From NCBI GenBank assembly GCA_934155265.1, contig CAKPGU010000019.1, forward strand, positions 1 to 29,218: a stretch of DNA of 29,218 nucleotides, given 5' to 3'. The notes under the pieces were generated by a model that had not been told where the DNA came from, made no database searches, and was given only the letters and a program-made list of their open reading frames with translations. Source of the stretch: an uncultured Clostridia bacterium. GTDB lineage: Bacteria > Bacillota > Clostridia > TANB77 > CAG-508. The translations under genes and the position numbers were made by a program. Below, piece after piece: positions 1 to 8,913 of the stretch. Numbering within the stretch: the stretch's first letter is position 1; the number at the start of each line of letters is the position of its first letter.

Positions 1-372
1 GATATATCTTTGGAAGAGATTTCAAAAGAACTTAAAATTTCAAAAGAAGAAATTACAATGGCAATGGATTCAACAAGGCCAGTTGATTCTATTGAAAGTG
101 CAAAATATAAAGATAATAAAACTGATAAAACAGTTAGTATTTTAGAGCGAATTTCTACTGGAAAAGATGAGCAGACAGAGATTACAAATAGGATCACTAT
201 AAAAAAATTAATAGGTGAGTTAGATGATAAAGAAAAGGAAATTATAATGCTTAGATATTATAAACAAAAAACACAAATGCAGGTTTCAAAGATTTTAGGT
301 ATTACACAGGTTCAGGTTTCTAGAATTGAACGAAAGGTACTAGAAAAAATGAAAAGAAAGCTAATAAGTTAA
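1..372 (+). CDS. sigF: Sporulation sigma factor, SigF-like (3' part only)
   Basis: The reading frame is open from base 1, so the gene begins before the window and only about 123 C-terminal residues are present. They hold the end of sigma region 3 and a full region 4 with a helix-turn-helix. The run RYYKQKTQMQVSKILGITQV followed by QVSR closely resembles SigF (RYY-K-QTQ and QVQVSR) more than SigG, though SigG cannot be excluded without the N-terminus. SigF is the first forespore-specific sigma factor and directs RNA polymerase to early forespore genes. spoIID follows after 40 bases with no terminator in between, which fits a sporulation gene block. No spoIIAA or spoIIAB is visible because they would lie upstream of the window. 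Confidence 0.8.
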   Translation, partial: DISLEEISKELKISKEEITMAMDSTRPVDSIESAKYKDNKTDKTVSILERISTGKDEQTEITNRITIKKLIGELDDKEKEIIMLRYYKQKTQMQVSKILGITQVQVSRIERKVLEKMKRKLIS

Positions 373-412
373 TTTATAAATAGTATATAAGAGTTAAAAA
401 TAAGGAGGCAGA

Positions 413-1465
413 ATGAAAAAGTTTTTTTTATATTTTTTAGGGTTTGTTATAGTTTTTTTTATAGCACCTGCAATTTGTACAGTAACTCCAAGTAAAGCAC
501 AGGAAGTTGTTGAAACTGCGAATAGTCCTAATAACCAAGAAGAAACTCAAGAAAATAATGTAGCAGAACCAACAACTACAAAGGCAGAAGAAAATCAAAA
601 TGATAATAATTCAAGAACAATAAAATTATTACATTCTACAACAGGTCAAATAGAAGAGATAGATTTAGATGAGTATTTATATGGAGTAGTTTCAAGTGAA
701 ATGCCAGCAAATTTTGAAATAGAAGCATTAAAAGCTCAAGCTGTAGTAGCTAGAACATATACAATTTATCAAATTAGTAATAATTCAAGCAAGCATCCAG
801 AAGCAGACATATGTGACAATTATGCATGTTGTCAAGCTTGGATTAGCAAAGAAGATAGGCTAGCAAAGTGGAAAGCAGAAGAAGCTGAAGGCAATTGGGA
901 TAAAATAACAGAAGCAGTAAATTCAACAAAAGGAAAAATTATCACATATAATGGTGAACCAATAAATGCATTTTTCCATTCAAATAGTGGAGGAGTTACA
1001 GAAAGTTCAGTAAACATATGGGGTGGAATAGACTATCCGTATTTAAAATCAGTAGAAACATCAGGTGAAGATGGATATACACAATATAGTTCACAAGTTC
1101 AAATTTCAAAACAAGATTTATTAAGTAAAATAAAAGAAAAATATCCAGATTGTGAAATAGATTTTTCTCAATCAGACTGTATTGAAATAAAAGAACTTAC
1201 AACAAGTGGAAGAGTAAAAACAATTAAGTTTGGAAATAAAGAAATTGCTGGTACTGAAGCAAGATCAATATTAGGACTAAAATCCACAAACTTTACATTT
1301 TCAATAGAAGGAGATAATGTCAAATTTTCAGTAACAGGATATGGTCATGGAGTTGGAATGAGCCAAACAGGAGCAGACGCATTAGCAAAATCAGGCTCAA
1401 CTTTTGAAGAAATTATTAAACATTTTTATACAAATGTGGAAATAGTTGAGTTAAATTCTCTTTAA
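413..1465 (+). CDS. spoIID: Stage II sporulation protein D (engulfment lytic transglycosylase)
   Basis: This 350-residue protein has one N-terminal membrane segment (about residues 4-25), a low-complexity Glu/Asn/Thr linker to about residue 68, then the SpoIID domain. Family hallmarks are visible: YGVVSSEMP with the presumed catalytic Glu96, AQAVVARTY just after it, the Cys-rich CDNYACCQAW, FHSNSGG, and YGHGVGMSQTGADALA near the C-terminus. SpoIID cuts glycan strands in septal peptidoglycan, working with SpoIIP and SpoIIM in the mother cell during engulfment. A clear SD (AAGGAGG) precedes the ATG. The stop codon is followed within 60 bases by the next sporulation gene. Its mother-cell role normally implies SigE control, but I could not find a convincing SigE promoter in the short upstream gap. 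Confidence 0.95.
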   Translation: MKKFFLYFLGFVIVFFIAPAICTVTPSKAQEVVETANSPNNQEETQENNVAEPTTTKAEENQNDNNSRTIKLLHSTTGQIEEIDLDEYLYGVVSSEMPANFEIEALKAQAVVARTYTIYQISNNSSKHPEADICDNYACCQAWISKEDRLAKWKAEEAEGNWDKITEAVNSTKGKIITYNGEPINAFFHSNSGGVTESSVNIWGGIDYPYLKSVETSGEDGYTQYSSQVQISKQDLLSKIKEKYPDCEIDFSQSDCIEIKELTTSGRVKTIKFGNKEIAGTEARSILGLKSTNFTFSIEGDNVKFSVTGYGHGVGMSQTGADALAKSGSTFEEIIKHFYTNVEIVELNSL

Positions 1466-1525
1466 ATGAATAATCTTTGGAAAAAAGTAAATACTTGTAT
1501 TAATAAAGTAATCAAGGAGGATTTT

Positions 1526-2404
1526 ATGAAAAGAGGAAAAAGATTTTTAGAAAATGACAATTTATTTATATATGTTGGAACTGCTATATTTTTTATATTA
1601 GCAATAGCTTTAGGAATAATTATGTTTATGCTAAGTAGAACTACATCAAAATTAGGAAACGGTTCAGGACAAGTAATTCAAGAAAGTCAAACAGGAGAAA
1701 ATGCAGAAAGTGTAAGTACAGAAATAGGAAAGTCAGTACAGGAACAAGAAAAAATAGATGAAGAATCAAATGGAGAGAATGCTTCAAATCAAACAGCATC
1801 AAATAGTGATAACAATAATAGTTCAACAAATGTTGCAAGTGATTCAGAAAAGAATGTAAATACAACGAATAGTGCTAAGGCAACAAAGGTAGAAGGTTCA
1901 GCAAAAAATGAAATAAATCAAGTTGATGAACCAGATACAAAAGTTGAAACAAATTCAAATACTAATACACAAAATAATGTGGTAGAAACAAAAAAAGAAA
2001 TAACTTTTGTAAAGCCTACAGAAGGAGATGTCATTTGTGAATATGCTAAAGACAATTTGATTTATTCCGAAACTTTAAAAGAATGGATAACACATACTGC
2101 AATTGATATAAAAGCAGATAAAACAAGTGTAATAAAAGCATCTGCAGATGGAATTGTCAAATCAATAGTGAATGATCCTAGATATGGTCTAACAGTAGTG
2201 ATTGAACATGATGATGGATACGAAACAGTTTATGCTAATTTACTAACAGCTGAATTTGTTGTTGCTGGTGAAGAAGTTACACAGGGACAAACTATAGGAA
2301 CAGTTGGTAATACAGCTTCTTTTGAAAGTAGCATGGAATGTCACCTTCATTTTGAATTAATTAAAGATGGAGAATATTTAGATCCAGCAATATATTTAAA
2401 ATAA
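1526..2404 (+). CDS. spoIIQ: SpoIIQ-like M23 endopeptidase, stage II sporulation
   Basis: I start at ATG 1526, eight bases after the start of a perfect AAGGAGG; an in-frame ATG at 1466, touching the spoIID stop, has no SD. The resulting 292-residue protein has a membrane segment at about residues 14-36, a long Ser/Asn/Glu/Thr-rich linker to about residue 165, and a C-terminal M23 (LytM) domain. Both zinc motifs look complete: HTAID (His190, Asp194) and HLH (His273, His275). SpoIIQ sits in the forespore membrane and binds SpoIIIAH across the intermembrane space. The Bacillus protein has lost a catalytic His, while clostridial ones keep it, as here, so activity is plausible. Position after spoIID supports this over a general M23 peptidase. 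Confidence 0.85.
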   Translation: MKRGKRFLENDNLFIYVGTAIFFILAIALGIIMFMLSRTTSKLGNGSGQVIQESQTGENAESVSTEIGKSVQEQEKIDEESNGENASNQTASNSDNNNSSTNVASDSEKNVNTTNSAKATKVEGSAKNEINQVDEPDTKVETNSNTNTQNNVVETKKEITFVKPTEGDVICEYAKDNLIYSETLKEWITHTAIDIKADKTSVIKASADGIVKSIVNDPRYGLTVVIEHDDGYETVYANLLTAEFVVAGEEVTQGQTIGTVGNTASFESSMECHLHFELIKDGEYLDPAIYLK

Positions 2405-2408
2405 GTAA

Positions 2409-2469
2409 AAAAGGACCGGGTACAAAATTTACTAAATTGTAAAAAAGGGACCAGGTCTTTTTTTTTCGT
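2409..2469 (+). terminator. Hairpin plus T-run after spoIIQ; degenerate GGACCGGGTAC repeat
   Basis: The stretch starts with GGACCGGGTACAAAATTT and ends with GGTC followed by a run of T. GACC pairs with GGTC, and TACAAAATTTA pairs imperfectly with TAAATTGTA, giving a rho-independent terminator shape. The left half is identical to the left half of the perfect palindrome at 13497-13555, so this is a decayed copy of a dispersed repeat that now ends the spoIIQ transcript. Confidence 0.7.
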
Positions 2470-2516
2470 TATAATTATGATAAAATATGACCAGATTAAA
2501 AAATAGGAGAACTAAA

Positions 2517-4403
2517 ATGTTAGAACAAATAAATTCACCAGAAGATGTAAAAAAATTAACACTAAATCAAAAAAAGGAATTAGCAAAAGAAATAAGAAAA
2601 TATATATTAGAAATAGTATCGAAAAATGGAGGACATCTGGCCTCTAACTTAGGAGTAGTAGAGCTTACAATTGCTTTACATTCTATATTTGATGTGCCAA
2701 ATGATAAGATTGTTTGGGATGTTGGGCATCAAAGTTATGTGCATAAGATTATAACTGGTAGAAGAGAAGAATTGAAAAATATAAGAAAGATGAATGGTAT
2801 AGCAGGATTTCCTAAAACTAAGGAAAATGAAGCTGATTGTTTTAATACAGGACATAGTAGTACATCAATATCAGCAGCTTTAGGAATGGCAAGAGCAAGA
2901 GATTTAAAGGGTAAAGATAATAATGTTATTGCTGTTATTGGAGATGGAGCTTTAACTGGAGGAATGGCTCTTGAGGCATTAAATGATGTTGGATATAGTA
3001 AATGCAAAATGACAGTTATATTAAATGATAATGAAATGAGCATTTCTCCTAATGTGGGAGGATTAAATAATTTTTTAGGAAAATTAAGAGTTAAGAAGTT
3101 ATATACGAGAACTAATAATTTGCTAAAAAAACAAATTAGTTCAATACCAATAGTGGGAAAGACGACAGTAAAGGCTATTCAAAGAATAAAAAGAGCAATT
3201 AAACAACTTGTAATACATAAGATGTTTTTTGAAGATATTGGTTTTACATATTTAGGGCCAGTTGATGGTCATAATATTGAAAAGCTTGAAAGTATATTAA
3301 CAATGAGCAAACAGGTAAAGGGACCGGTGTTAATACATGTTTTGACAAAAAAAGGTAAAGGATATGAATTTGCTGAAAAAAATCCAGATAAATTCCATGC
3401 AACATCTCCATTTGATATAACAACAGGTGAACTTAAAAAGAAAAAAGGTAAAGATTATTCAAAAGTTTTTGGTGATAAAATTGTAGAATTGGCTAAAGAA
3501 AATGATAAAATTGTGGCAATAACTGCTTCAATGAAAGCTGGAACAGGATTAAGCAAATTTGCAAAAGAATTTCCATATAGATTTTTTGATGTGGGAATTG
3601 CAGAACAGCATGCGATTACAATGGCCGCTGGAATGGCAAAAGAAGGGATGATTCCAATAGTTCCAATATATTCATCTTTTTATCAAAGAGCTTATGATCA
3701 AGTGATTCATGATGTTGCAATGCAAAATTTGCCAGTAATTATGTGTGTTGACAGAGCTGGGGTTGTAGGAGCAGATGGAGAAACTCATCAAGGGACTTTA
3801 GATATGGCATTTTTTAGACTAGTACCTAACTTAGTAATTATGGCTCCAAAGGATTTTAAAGAGTTAGAAGATATGCTTGAATTTGCTGTAAAATTGAAAA
3901 AGCCTGTTGTTATCAGATATCCAAGAGGCGGAGAGGATTCAGAGATTAAATTTGAAAAACATAATAAAATAGAACTTGGAAAAGCTGAAATTTTGAGGGG
4001 CTTGAATGACAAAGAGTATGCAAATTTTGAAGAAAGAGATGGAACTGTACAAAATGATTCGAAAGATGGAAAGTTTGTTACAATAATAGCTATAGGAAAA
4101 ATGGTTGCTAGAGCAGAGAAGATGGCTGAAAATTTAAAAAGAGATTTTGGAATAAATGCAGAAGTTATAAATGCAAGATTTTTAAAGCCTTTTGATGATG
4201 TTACTGTTTTAAATAGTCTTGAAAAAACAAAAAGTGTTATTACAATAGAGGATGGGACTAAAATAAATGGTTTGGCCACAACGGTAAAAGAATTGATTGT
4301 TGATAATAATTTGAAGGATATAAATTTCAAATCTTATGCATATCCTGATGAGTTTATAAGACACGGAAGTGTGGAGGAATTAGAGAAAATATATTTGAAA
4401 TAA
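2517..4403 (+). CDS. dxs: 1-deoxy-D-xylulose-5-phosphate synthase
   Basis: Dxs condenses pyruvate and glyceraldehyde 3-phosphate to 1-deoxy-D-xylulose 5-phosphate with thiamine diphosphate, the first step of the MEP isoprenoid pathway, in the cytoplasm. The 628-residue length is normal. Visible signatures are WDVGHQSYVHKIITGR near the N-terminus, the thiamine-diphosphate and magnesium motif GDGALTGG from residue 142 with LNDNEMSIS after it, and the transketolase pyrimidine-domain motif DVGIAEQHA with Glu363. I use ATG 2517, preceded by GGAG at the right spacing, instead of an earlier in-frame ATG at 2487 that lacks an SD and adds ten non-conserved residues. It stands alone and is convergent with the U32 gene. 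A TATAAT at 2470-2475 may be its -10 but I see no good -35. Confidence 0.97.
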   Translation: MLEQINSPEDVKKLTLNQKKELAKEIRKYILEIVSKNGGHLASNLGVVELTIALHSIFDVPNDKIVWDVGHQSYVHKIITGRREELKNIRKMNGIAGFPKTKENEADCFNTGHSSTSISAALGMARARDLKGKDNNVIAVIGDGALTGGMALEALNDVGYSKCKMTVILNDNEMSISPNVGGLNNFLGKLRVKKLYTRTNNLLKKQISSIPIVGKTTVKAIQRIKRAIKQLVIHKMFFEDIGFTYLGPVDGHNIEKLESILTMSKQVKGPVLIHVLTKKGKGYEFAEKNPDKFHATSPFDITTGELKKKKGKDYSKVFGDKIVELAKENDKIVAITASMKAGTGLSKFAKEFPYRFFDVGIAEQHAITMAAGMAKEGMIPIVPIYSSFYQRAYDQVIHDVAMQNLPVIMCVDRAGVVGADGETHQGTLDMAFFRLVPNLVIMAPKDFKELEDMLEFAVKLKKPVVIRYPRGGEDSEIKFEKHNKIELGKAEILRGLNDKEYANFEERDGTVQNDSKDGKFVTIIAIGKMVARAEKMAENLKRDFGINAEVINARFLKPFDDVTVLNSLEKTKSVITIEDGTKINGLATTVKELIVDNNLKDINFKSYAYPDEFIRHGSVEELEKIYLK

Positions 4404-4450
4404 AAAAGGGTACAGGTACATATTTAATTTTTATAATATGTACCTGTACC
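4402..4450. terminator. Palindrome between convergent dxs and U32 genes
   Basis: A perfect 16-bp inverted repeat (GGTACAGGTACATATT at 4409-4424 and its complement at 4435-4450) lies between two convergent genes. On the minus strand the hairpin is followed by a T-run (the A-run at 4402-4407), so it best ends the minus-strand transcript. On the plus strand the tail is only TTGTTGG. It belongs to the same GGTAC-type dispersed repeat class as the elements at 2409 and 13497. Confidence 0.7.
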
Positions 4451-4465
4451 TTGTTGGCATTTTTA

Positions 4466-6868
4466 TTAACTTAGTTTATTAATAATCGAATTTATTTCTT
4501 CTATTGTCTCATCTAAAACATCAAATCTAACAGAGTCAACACTAATATTTTTATATGGTATAGAAGTAAGTCGATTATTATAAATAGTTGTCACTGTTTC
4601 AATATTATCAGGAATAACTCTAAATAAAAAACCAAGTCTATCCTTCAAATAAAATTTATTGGAAGAATTACATTGATGTGTACAAGAAGGATAACATTTA
4701 TTTGTTTTTCCAAGTAAACAATAATTTGAATTCATTAAAGGTATTTTACCATAAACAATTAATTCTTTTTTTGGCATTGAAATAGTATCCTGGTCAAAAG
4801 ATAAAATATTAGTTAAATCAGTATCATTTAATTCAGGTGATAATGTTATTGTATCACAACTCAATTCATTAATTGTTAAATTATTAAAAATATTAAATGT
4901 ATAATTACAAATGAAATCATATTTTCCCTTGTATTGTTTTAATAATTCAAAATTTCCAATATTAGAAAGAACAAATCCTTTTATGTTGTAAGTATTTAAA
5001 ATATTAGGTAAGTTATTCTTTATTAAAGTAGTGTAATTATTTCTAATTATTGTCGGCATATAAACATAAGTATTAAATTTTTCGTTGATTTTCTGTATGA
5101 TAGGTGCGAAGTTCTTTAAAACAAAGAATTTAAATGGAATATAGATATTGTCAACATTTTGCAAATTAGTGTAATCAAAGTTTTTATTAATCAAATTAAG
5201 TAAAACACTAACTTTTTTTTGTTTAAAATTAGAAGGATTAATGCTTGAACTGTTATATTTAAAATGAATAGTATCAACATTTCTTCTAAATGAGCTAACG
5301 AGCTTTTCTTCATATTGAGAAAGTGCATTTCTTCTAAGTTCATTTATGCAACTTATTCCTTTAATAAACAATCCATCTTCTAAATCAATTTCAATATTTT
5401 CAAATTGAAAAGGGGTATTATTGGTTTTTGTAATTTGTGCAATTAATCTATCTTTTGAAATAGGTGAATTAATTGCAGACTCAGGCATAACATCTGAAGT
5501 AACATTAACAGTAAATCCGGAATTATCAGATATTATTAATTCAATAGGTAAATCTTTTTTTACAGTTAATTTACAATTTAGGTTAATTTTACGATTTTCC
5601 TTATTTATTGTTTCAAGAGCAGAAGATGTTAATTGTTTATCAGACATTTTATAAATTTTATATCCTACAGAAATGTCACCTTTCATTCTACCAATTTTTA
5701 CCTTATTACCTGATAATACTTGGGGCATATTTTTATTATTTATCATTAATTCAGAAATTGTATATAAAGAAGTTTCATGTTTTTTATTTTCAATTCCAAT
5801 TTTGTCACCAACAGCAAGAGAATCAGCTGTTGTAAAAGTAATGTGTCCTTTGTTAGGATTAAAATTAGAAATCCTTCCAAGAAATATTCCCATATTGTTT
5901 GATTTTTCTTTGAAAATCAAATCTTTGTTAGGTGAAGAAGATAGATGTCCATTAGAAAATCCACCACGATTAAATACTTGTAGTAAATCATGTTTGTCAG
6001 TAGAAATATCAGTTTGCTTATCAAATTTTGAATTTAATGTCATATCTAAATATTTTCTATAAATTCTAGTTACTGTTGCGACATATTCAGGAGTTTTCAT
6101 TCGACCTTCGATTTTTAAGCAAGAAACTCCAGCTTTTATTAGTTCAGGTAGATAATCTAACCCACATAAATCTTTAGGACTTAATAGATATCCTTTATCA
6201 ATTGTATGGTATGAAGAGTCTTTTTGATTTTTCAATTTTGAAGATGTTATATCAGTATCTGAACTGATTAATTCATAAGGAAGTCGACAAGGTTGTGCAC
6301 ATTGTCCACGATTACCAGAACGACCACCAATCATGCTAGAAAATAAACATTGCCCTGAATAAGAAATGCAAAGTGCACCATGCACAAAAACTTCAATTTC
6401 AACATTAGAATTTTTACAAATATGTTCAATTTCTTGTAACGAAAGCTCACGAGAAAGTACAACACGAGAAAATCCCATTTCCTGAAGTTTAAGTACACCA
6501 TCTAAATTGTGAACAGATAACTGAGTACTTGCATGTATAGCTAAGTCTGGAAAGTTTTTAATTAAGTAACGTGCTAAACCTAAATCTTGAACAATTATTG
6601 CATCAATTCCGTAAGAATAGGCTCTTTTAGCTATTTCTATAGCTTCACTCATTTCATTATTTTTTATTAAAGTATTTAATGCTAAATTTGTTTTTACACC
6701 TCTAAGTTTTGCATATGTAATTGCTTTTTCTAAAACGTCATCATCAAAATTAGAAGCAAATGCTCTTGCACTAAATGAACTTGCTCCAAAATAAACTGCA
6801 TCAGCACCATTTTGCACAGCAGCTTTTAAACATTCAAAATCACCTGCAGGTGATAATAATTCTATCAT
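4466..6868 (-). CDS. U32-family protein (RlhA/TrhP-like, two U32 regions)
   Basis: This 800-residue protein has a typical U32 N-terminal half: LLSPAGDFECLKAAVQNGAD at the start, VHGALCISYSGQC, and GNRGQCAQPCRLPY, whose cysteines are conserved in the family. A middle segment resembles the DUF3656/collagenase-associated region, and the C-terminal part carries further Cys residues (CYPSCTHQC). E. coli relatives RlhA and TrhP hydroxylate a cytidine in 23S rRNA and uridines in tRNA, so an RNA-hydroxylation role is more likely than proteolysis, but this is inferred from family. The start is ATG at 6868, preceded by GGAG; the longer TTG start at 6880 would overlap that SD. The gene is alone on the minus strand. 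Confidence 0.88.
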   Translation of the reverse strand: MIELLSPAGDFECLKAAVQNGADAVYFGASSFSARAFASNFDDDVLEKAITYAKLRGVKTNLALNTLIKNNEMSEAIEIAKRAYSYGIDAIIVQDLGLARYLIKNFPDLAIHASTQLSVHNLDGVLKLQEMGFSRVVLSRELSLQEIEHICKNSNVEIEVFVHGALCISYSGQCLFSSMIGGRSGNRGQCAQPCRLPYELISSDTDITSSKLKNQKDSSYHTIDKGYLLSPKDLCGLDYLPELIKAGVSCLKIEGRMKTPEYVATVTRIYRKYLDMTLNSKFDKQTDISTDKHDLLQVFNRGGFSNGHLSSSPNKDLIFKEKSNNMGIFLGRISNFNPNKGHITFTTADSLAVGDKIGIENKKHETSLYTISELMINNKNMPQVLSGNKVKIGRMKGDISVGYKIYKMSDKQLTSSALETINKENRKINLNCKLTVKKDLPIELIISDNSGFTVNVTSDVMPESAINSPISKDRLIAQITKTNNTPFQFENIEIDLEDGLFIKGISCINELRRNALSQYEEKLVSSFRRNVDTIHFKYNSSSINPSNFKQKKVSVLLNLINKNFDYTNLQNVDNIYIPFKFFVLKNFAPIIQKINEKFNTYVYMPTIIRNNYTTLIKNNLPNILNTYNIKGFVLSNIGNFELLKQYKGKYDFICNYTFNIFNNLTINELSCDTITLSPELNDTDLTNILSFDQDTISMPKKELIVYGKIPLMNSNYCLLGKTNKCYPSCTHQCNSSNKFYLKDRLGFLFRVIPDNIETVTTIYNNRLTSIPYKNISVDSVRFDVLDETIEEINSIINKLS

Positions 6869-6883
6869 AATTAACTCCAATCT

Positions 6884-7010
6884 TTGTAATTTGGGACCGG
6901 TTCTTTTTTTATACTTTTTTTGAAGAATCCATCAACTGTGGGATTTTAAGAGGACAAGATGTGTCCCCAAATTTACAAATGAAAAAATGTACCCGGTCCA
7001 AAATTTACAT
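6884..7010. repeat. Cluster of three degenerate GGACCGGTTC/GTCCCC repeats
   Basis: The gap before the glucosaminidase gene holds three related pieces. They are TTTGTAATTTGGGACCGGTTC-like sequence at 6884-6903, a GTGTCCCCAAATTTACAAA-like piece around 6961-6979, and GTACCCGGTCCAAAATTTAC from 6989. The first and third are inverted relative to each other. They match the repeats at 2409 and 13497 in core and in the AAATTT flank. The first copy lies in the predicted 5' leader of the U32 gene. Confidence 0.65.
6908..6935 (-). promoter_or_regulatory. Probable sigma-A promoter of the U32 gene
   Basis: Read on the minus strand, TTGATG (6935-6930) and TATAAA (6913-6908) are separated by 16 bp, and the start codon is 40 bases further on. 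Both boxes are one or two bases from consensus. AT-rich DNA makes chance matches common. Confidence 0.45.
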
Positions 7011-7068
7011 ACATTATAACATAAATGTGTTTGTAACACAAATGTAATAAAAAAATCACTGTCTAATG

Positions 7069-7098
7069 TTGACTAAAAATGGAGAATAATGATATACT
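7069..7098 (+). promoter_or_regulatory. Probable sigma-A promoter of the glucosaminidase operon
   Basis: TTGACT (7069-7074) and TATACT (7093-7098) are 18 bp apart, with TG one base before the -10 (extended -10). The ATG of the next gene is about 83 bases downstream, leaving a leader of roughly 75 bases. No operator could be recognised. Confidence 0.6.
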
Positions 7099-7181
7099 TA
7101 TAGCGAGAAAATAGGATAAAAATTCTAAAAAAACATGAGAAACGAAATATATGACTAAGATAAACAAAAGAGGGGTAAAAA

Positions 7182-8900
7182 ATGAAAAAATGTATAAAAA
7201 AATTATTATTTATTCTTGTATTAATAATATCATATATGTTTGTAAATATAATGAGTGGAAGTGAGCGATTTTCAGCATTTGCAGTAAGTCAGTCAGTGTC
7301 TACAGATATTAATTCAATTGATTCAAACCAATATCCTCAAATAAAAGAAATGTTACAAAAGTTAAAAAGTCAATATCCTAATTGGAATTTTAAAATTTTA
7401 TATACAGATATTGAATGGAAAGATGCAATTGCAAATGAGTATGTTGGACATAAAAGTTCACCTAGAAACTTAGTTACTGCAAATAATAGTAAATATGATG
7501 GAGAATGGATTTGTAAAATATGTGGAGAACAAAAATATGATAATGGAAACTGGCATTGTGCATCAGAAGCTGCAATTGCATATATGATGGATCCAAGAAA
7601 TTCAATAAATTATTCAGATATATTTCAATTTATGCAATTATCATATATTGATTGTAATGTTCAAACATTAAGGAAAATGGTTTCAGGAACATTTTTGGAT
7701 AATGATTCTTACATAAATACAATTATAGATTCTGCAAAGAATTATAATGTTAATCCATATTACATAGTTGCAAAAATTTTGCAGGAACAGGGAAAGAGTG
7801 GTTCTACTTTATCTAGTGGAAATGGTTATAATGGACAATATGTGGGATATTATAATGTGTTTAATATAGGAGCAAGTGGAAAGGGAAAAGATAATGTTAT
7901 TTTAAATGGATTGAAGTCAGCTCAATCACATGGCTGGAATTCAATGGAAAAATCAATCGCAGGTGGAACTGGAATAATTGCAAAAGACTATATTTCTAAA
8001 GGACAAGACACAATGTATTTTCAAAAATTTGATGTTGAAAATACAAATGGTTTATATTGGCATCAATATATGCAAAATATTTTAGCTGCACAAAATGAAG
8101 GACAAACTTTGAGAAAGACTTTTGAAAGTGTTGGTTCAGCTAATGCTAATTATACTTTTATAATACCTGTTTATAAAAATATGCCTACAACTGCATCACC
8201 AAGACCTTCAACAACTTCATCTAATATACCAACAACAACTGATTTGGTAAGGGTAAATGTTACAAATTCTTTGTATCTAAGATCTGAACCAGGTACATCA
8301 GGTAAGAAAATTGGTAGTGTTTATAAAGATGAGATTGTTACTAGATTGAGTAAGGCTACAGAGAGAGTTGGTGGAACTTATTGGGATTATGTTATGAAGG
8401 CTGATGGTACTAAGGGATATGCTGCTAGAGAAACTAATGTTGGGGAATCAGGTTATAAATTGTATTTGGTTCCTGTAAGTCAAGAAAATCCTAGTCAACC
8501 TGATAATAATGATGGAACTAAAAACGATAAGGTTAAAGTTGATAATTCAAAAAATACAATAACTGCTGTTCCTAATGCGACAGTAAATGATTTGAAGTCT
8601 CTTATGGAAAATAACATTACTGTGAAAAATACATCAGGCGAATCAGTAAATGGTAAACTTGCAACAGGTTATAAGGTTAATGATACGTATACAGTTTCTG
8701 TTCTTGGAGATGTTAATGGAGATGGAGAAGTTGATACGGGAGATACGTTCTTATTAAAATTGGTAGTATTGGGAAAACGTACGTTAGATATCAATTGTTT
8801 TAAGATTTCAAGTGACGTTAATCAAGATGGGGAAATAGACACAGGAGATACATTTTTATTAAAGAAGCATGTATTAAATGTATCAAATATAAATTTATAA
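7182..8900 (+). CDS. Secreted N-acetylglucosaminidase with SH3 and dockerin domains
   Basis: The 572-residue protein begins with a signal peptide (about 1-34). A glucosaminidase (GH73-type) catalytic region follows to about residue 320, with YPNWNF, an unusual CKICG plus HC insertion, AYMMDPRNSIN, and ILQEQGKSG, in which Glu202 is the likely catalytic acid. An SH3-like wall-binding domain occupies about 352-430 (LYLRSEPGTSGKKIGSVY). A short linking domain leads to a C-terminal type I dockerin with two calcium loops, GDVNGDGEVDTGD and SDVNQDGEIDTGD. It probably cuts peptidoglycan between GlcNAc and MurNAc outside the cell. Dockerins bind cohesins, so it may be tethered to a partner rather than only to the wall. 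The next gene follows after 13 bases and is likely cotranscribed. Confidence 0.88.
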   Translation: MKKCIKKLLFILVLIISYMFVNIMSGSERFSAFAVSQSVSTDINSIDSNQYPQIKEMLQKLKSQYPNWNFKILYTDIEWKDAIANEYVGHKSSPRNLVTANNSKYDGEWICKICGEQKYDNGNWHCASEAAIAYMMDPRNSINYSDIFQFMQLSYIDCNVQTLRKMVSGTFLDNDSYINTIIDSAKNYNVNPYYIVAKILQEQGKSGSTLSSGNGYNGQYVGYYNVFNIGASGKGKDNVILNGLKSAQSHGWNSMEKSIAGGTGIIAKDYISKGQDTMYFQKFDVENTNGLYWHQYMQNILAAQNEGQTLRKTFESVGSANANYTFIIPVYKNMPTTASPRPSTTSSNIPTTTDLVRVNVTNSLYLRSEPGTSGKKIGSVYKDEIVTRLSKATERVGGTYWDYVMKADGTKGYAARETNVGESGYKLYLVPVSQENPSQPDNNDGTKNDKVKVDNSKNTITAVPNATVNDLKSLMENNITVKNTSGESVNGKLATGYKVNDTYTVSVLGDVNGDGEVDTGDTFLLKLVVLGKRTLDINCFKISSDVNQDGEIDTGDTFLLKKHVLNVSNINL

Positions 8901-8913
8901 AAGGAGAGGGATT

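Noticed and set aside
1441..1525. SigF promoter directly before spoIIQ
   Set aside because: No segment matched the -35 and -10 pattern with proper spacing well enough.
1466..1525. Twenty-residue N-terminal extension of SpoIIQ from ATG 1466
   Set aside because: No SD, immediate contact with the spoIID stop, and a perfect SD sits before ATG 1526.
3788..4330. Long minus-strand ORF inside dxs
   Set aside because: Antisense shadow of a well-conserved gene; hydrophobic low-information translation and no SD.
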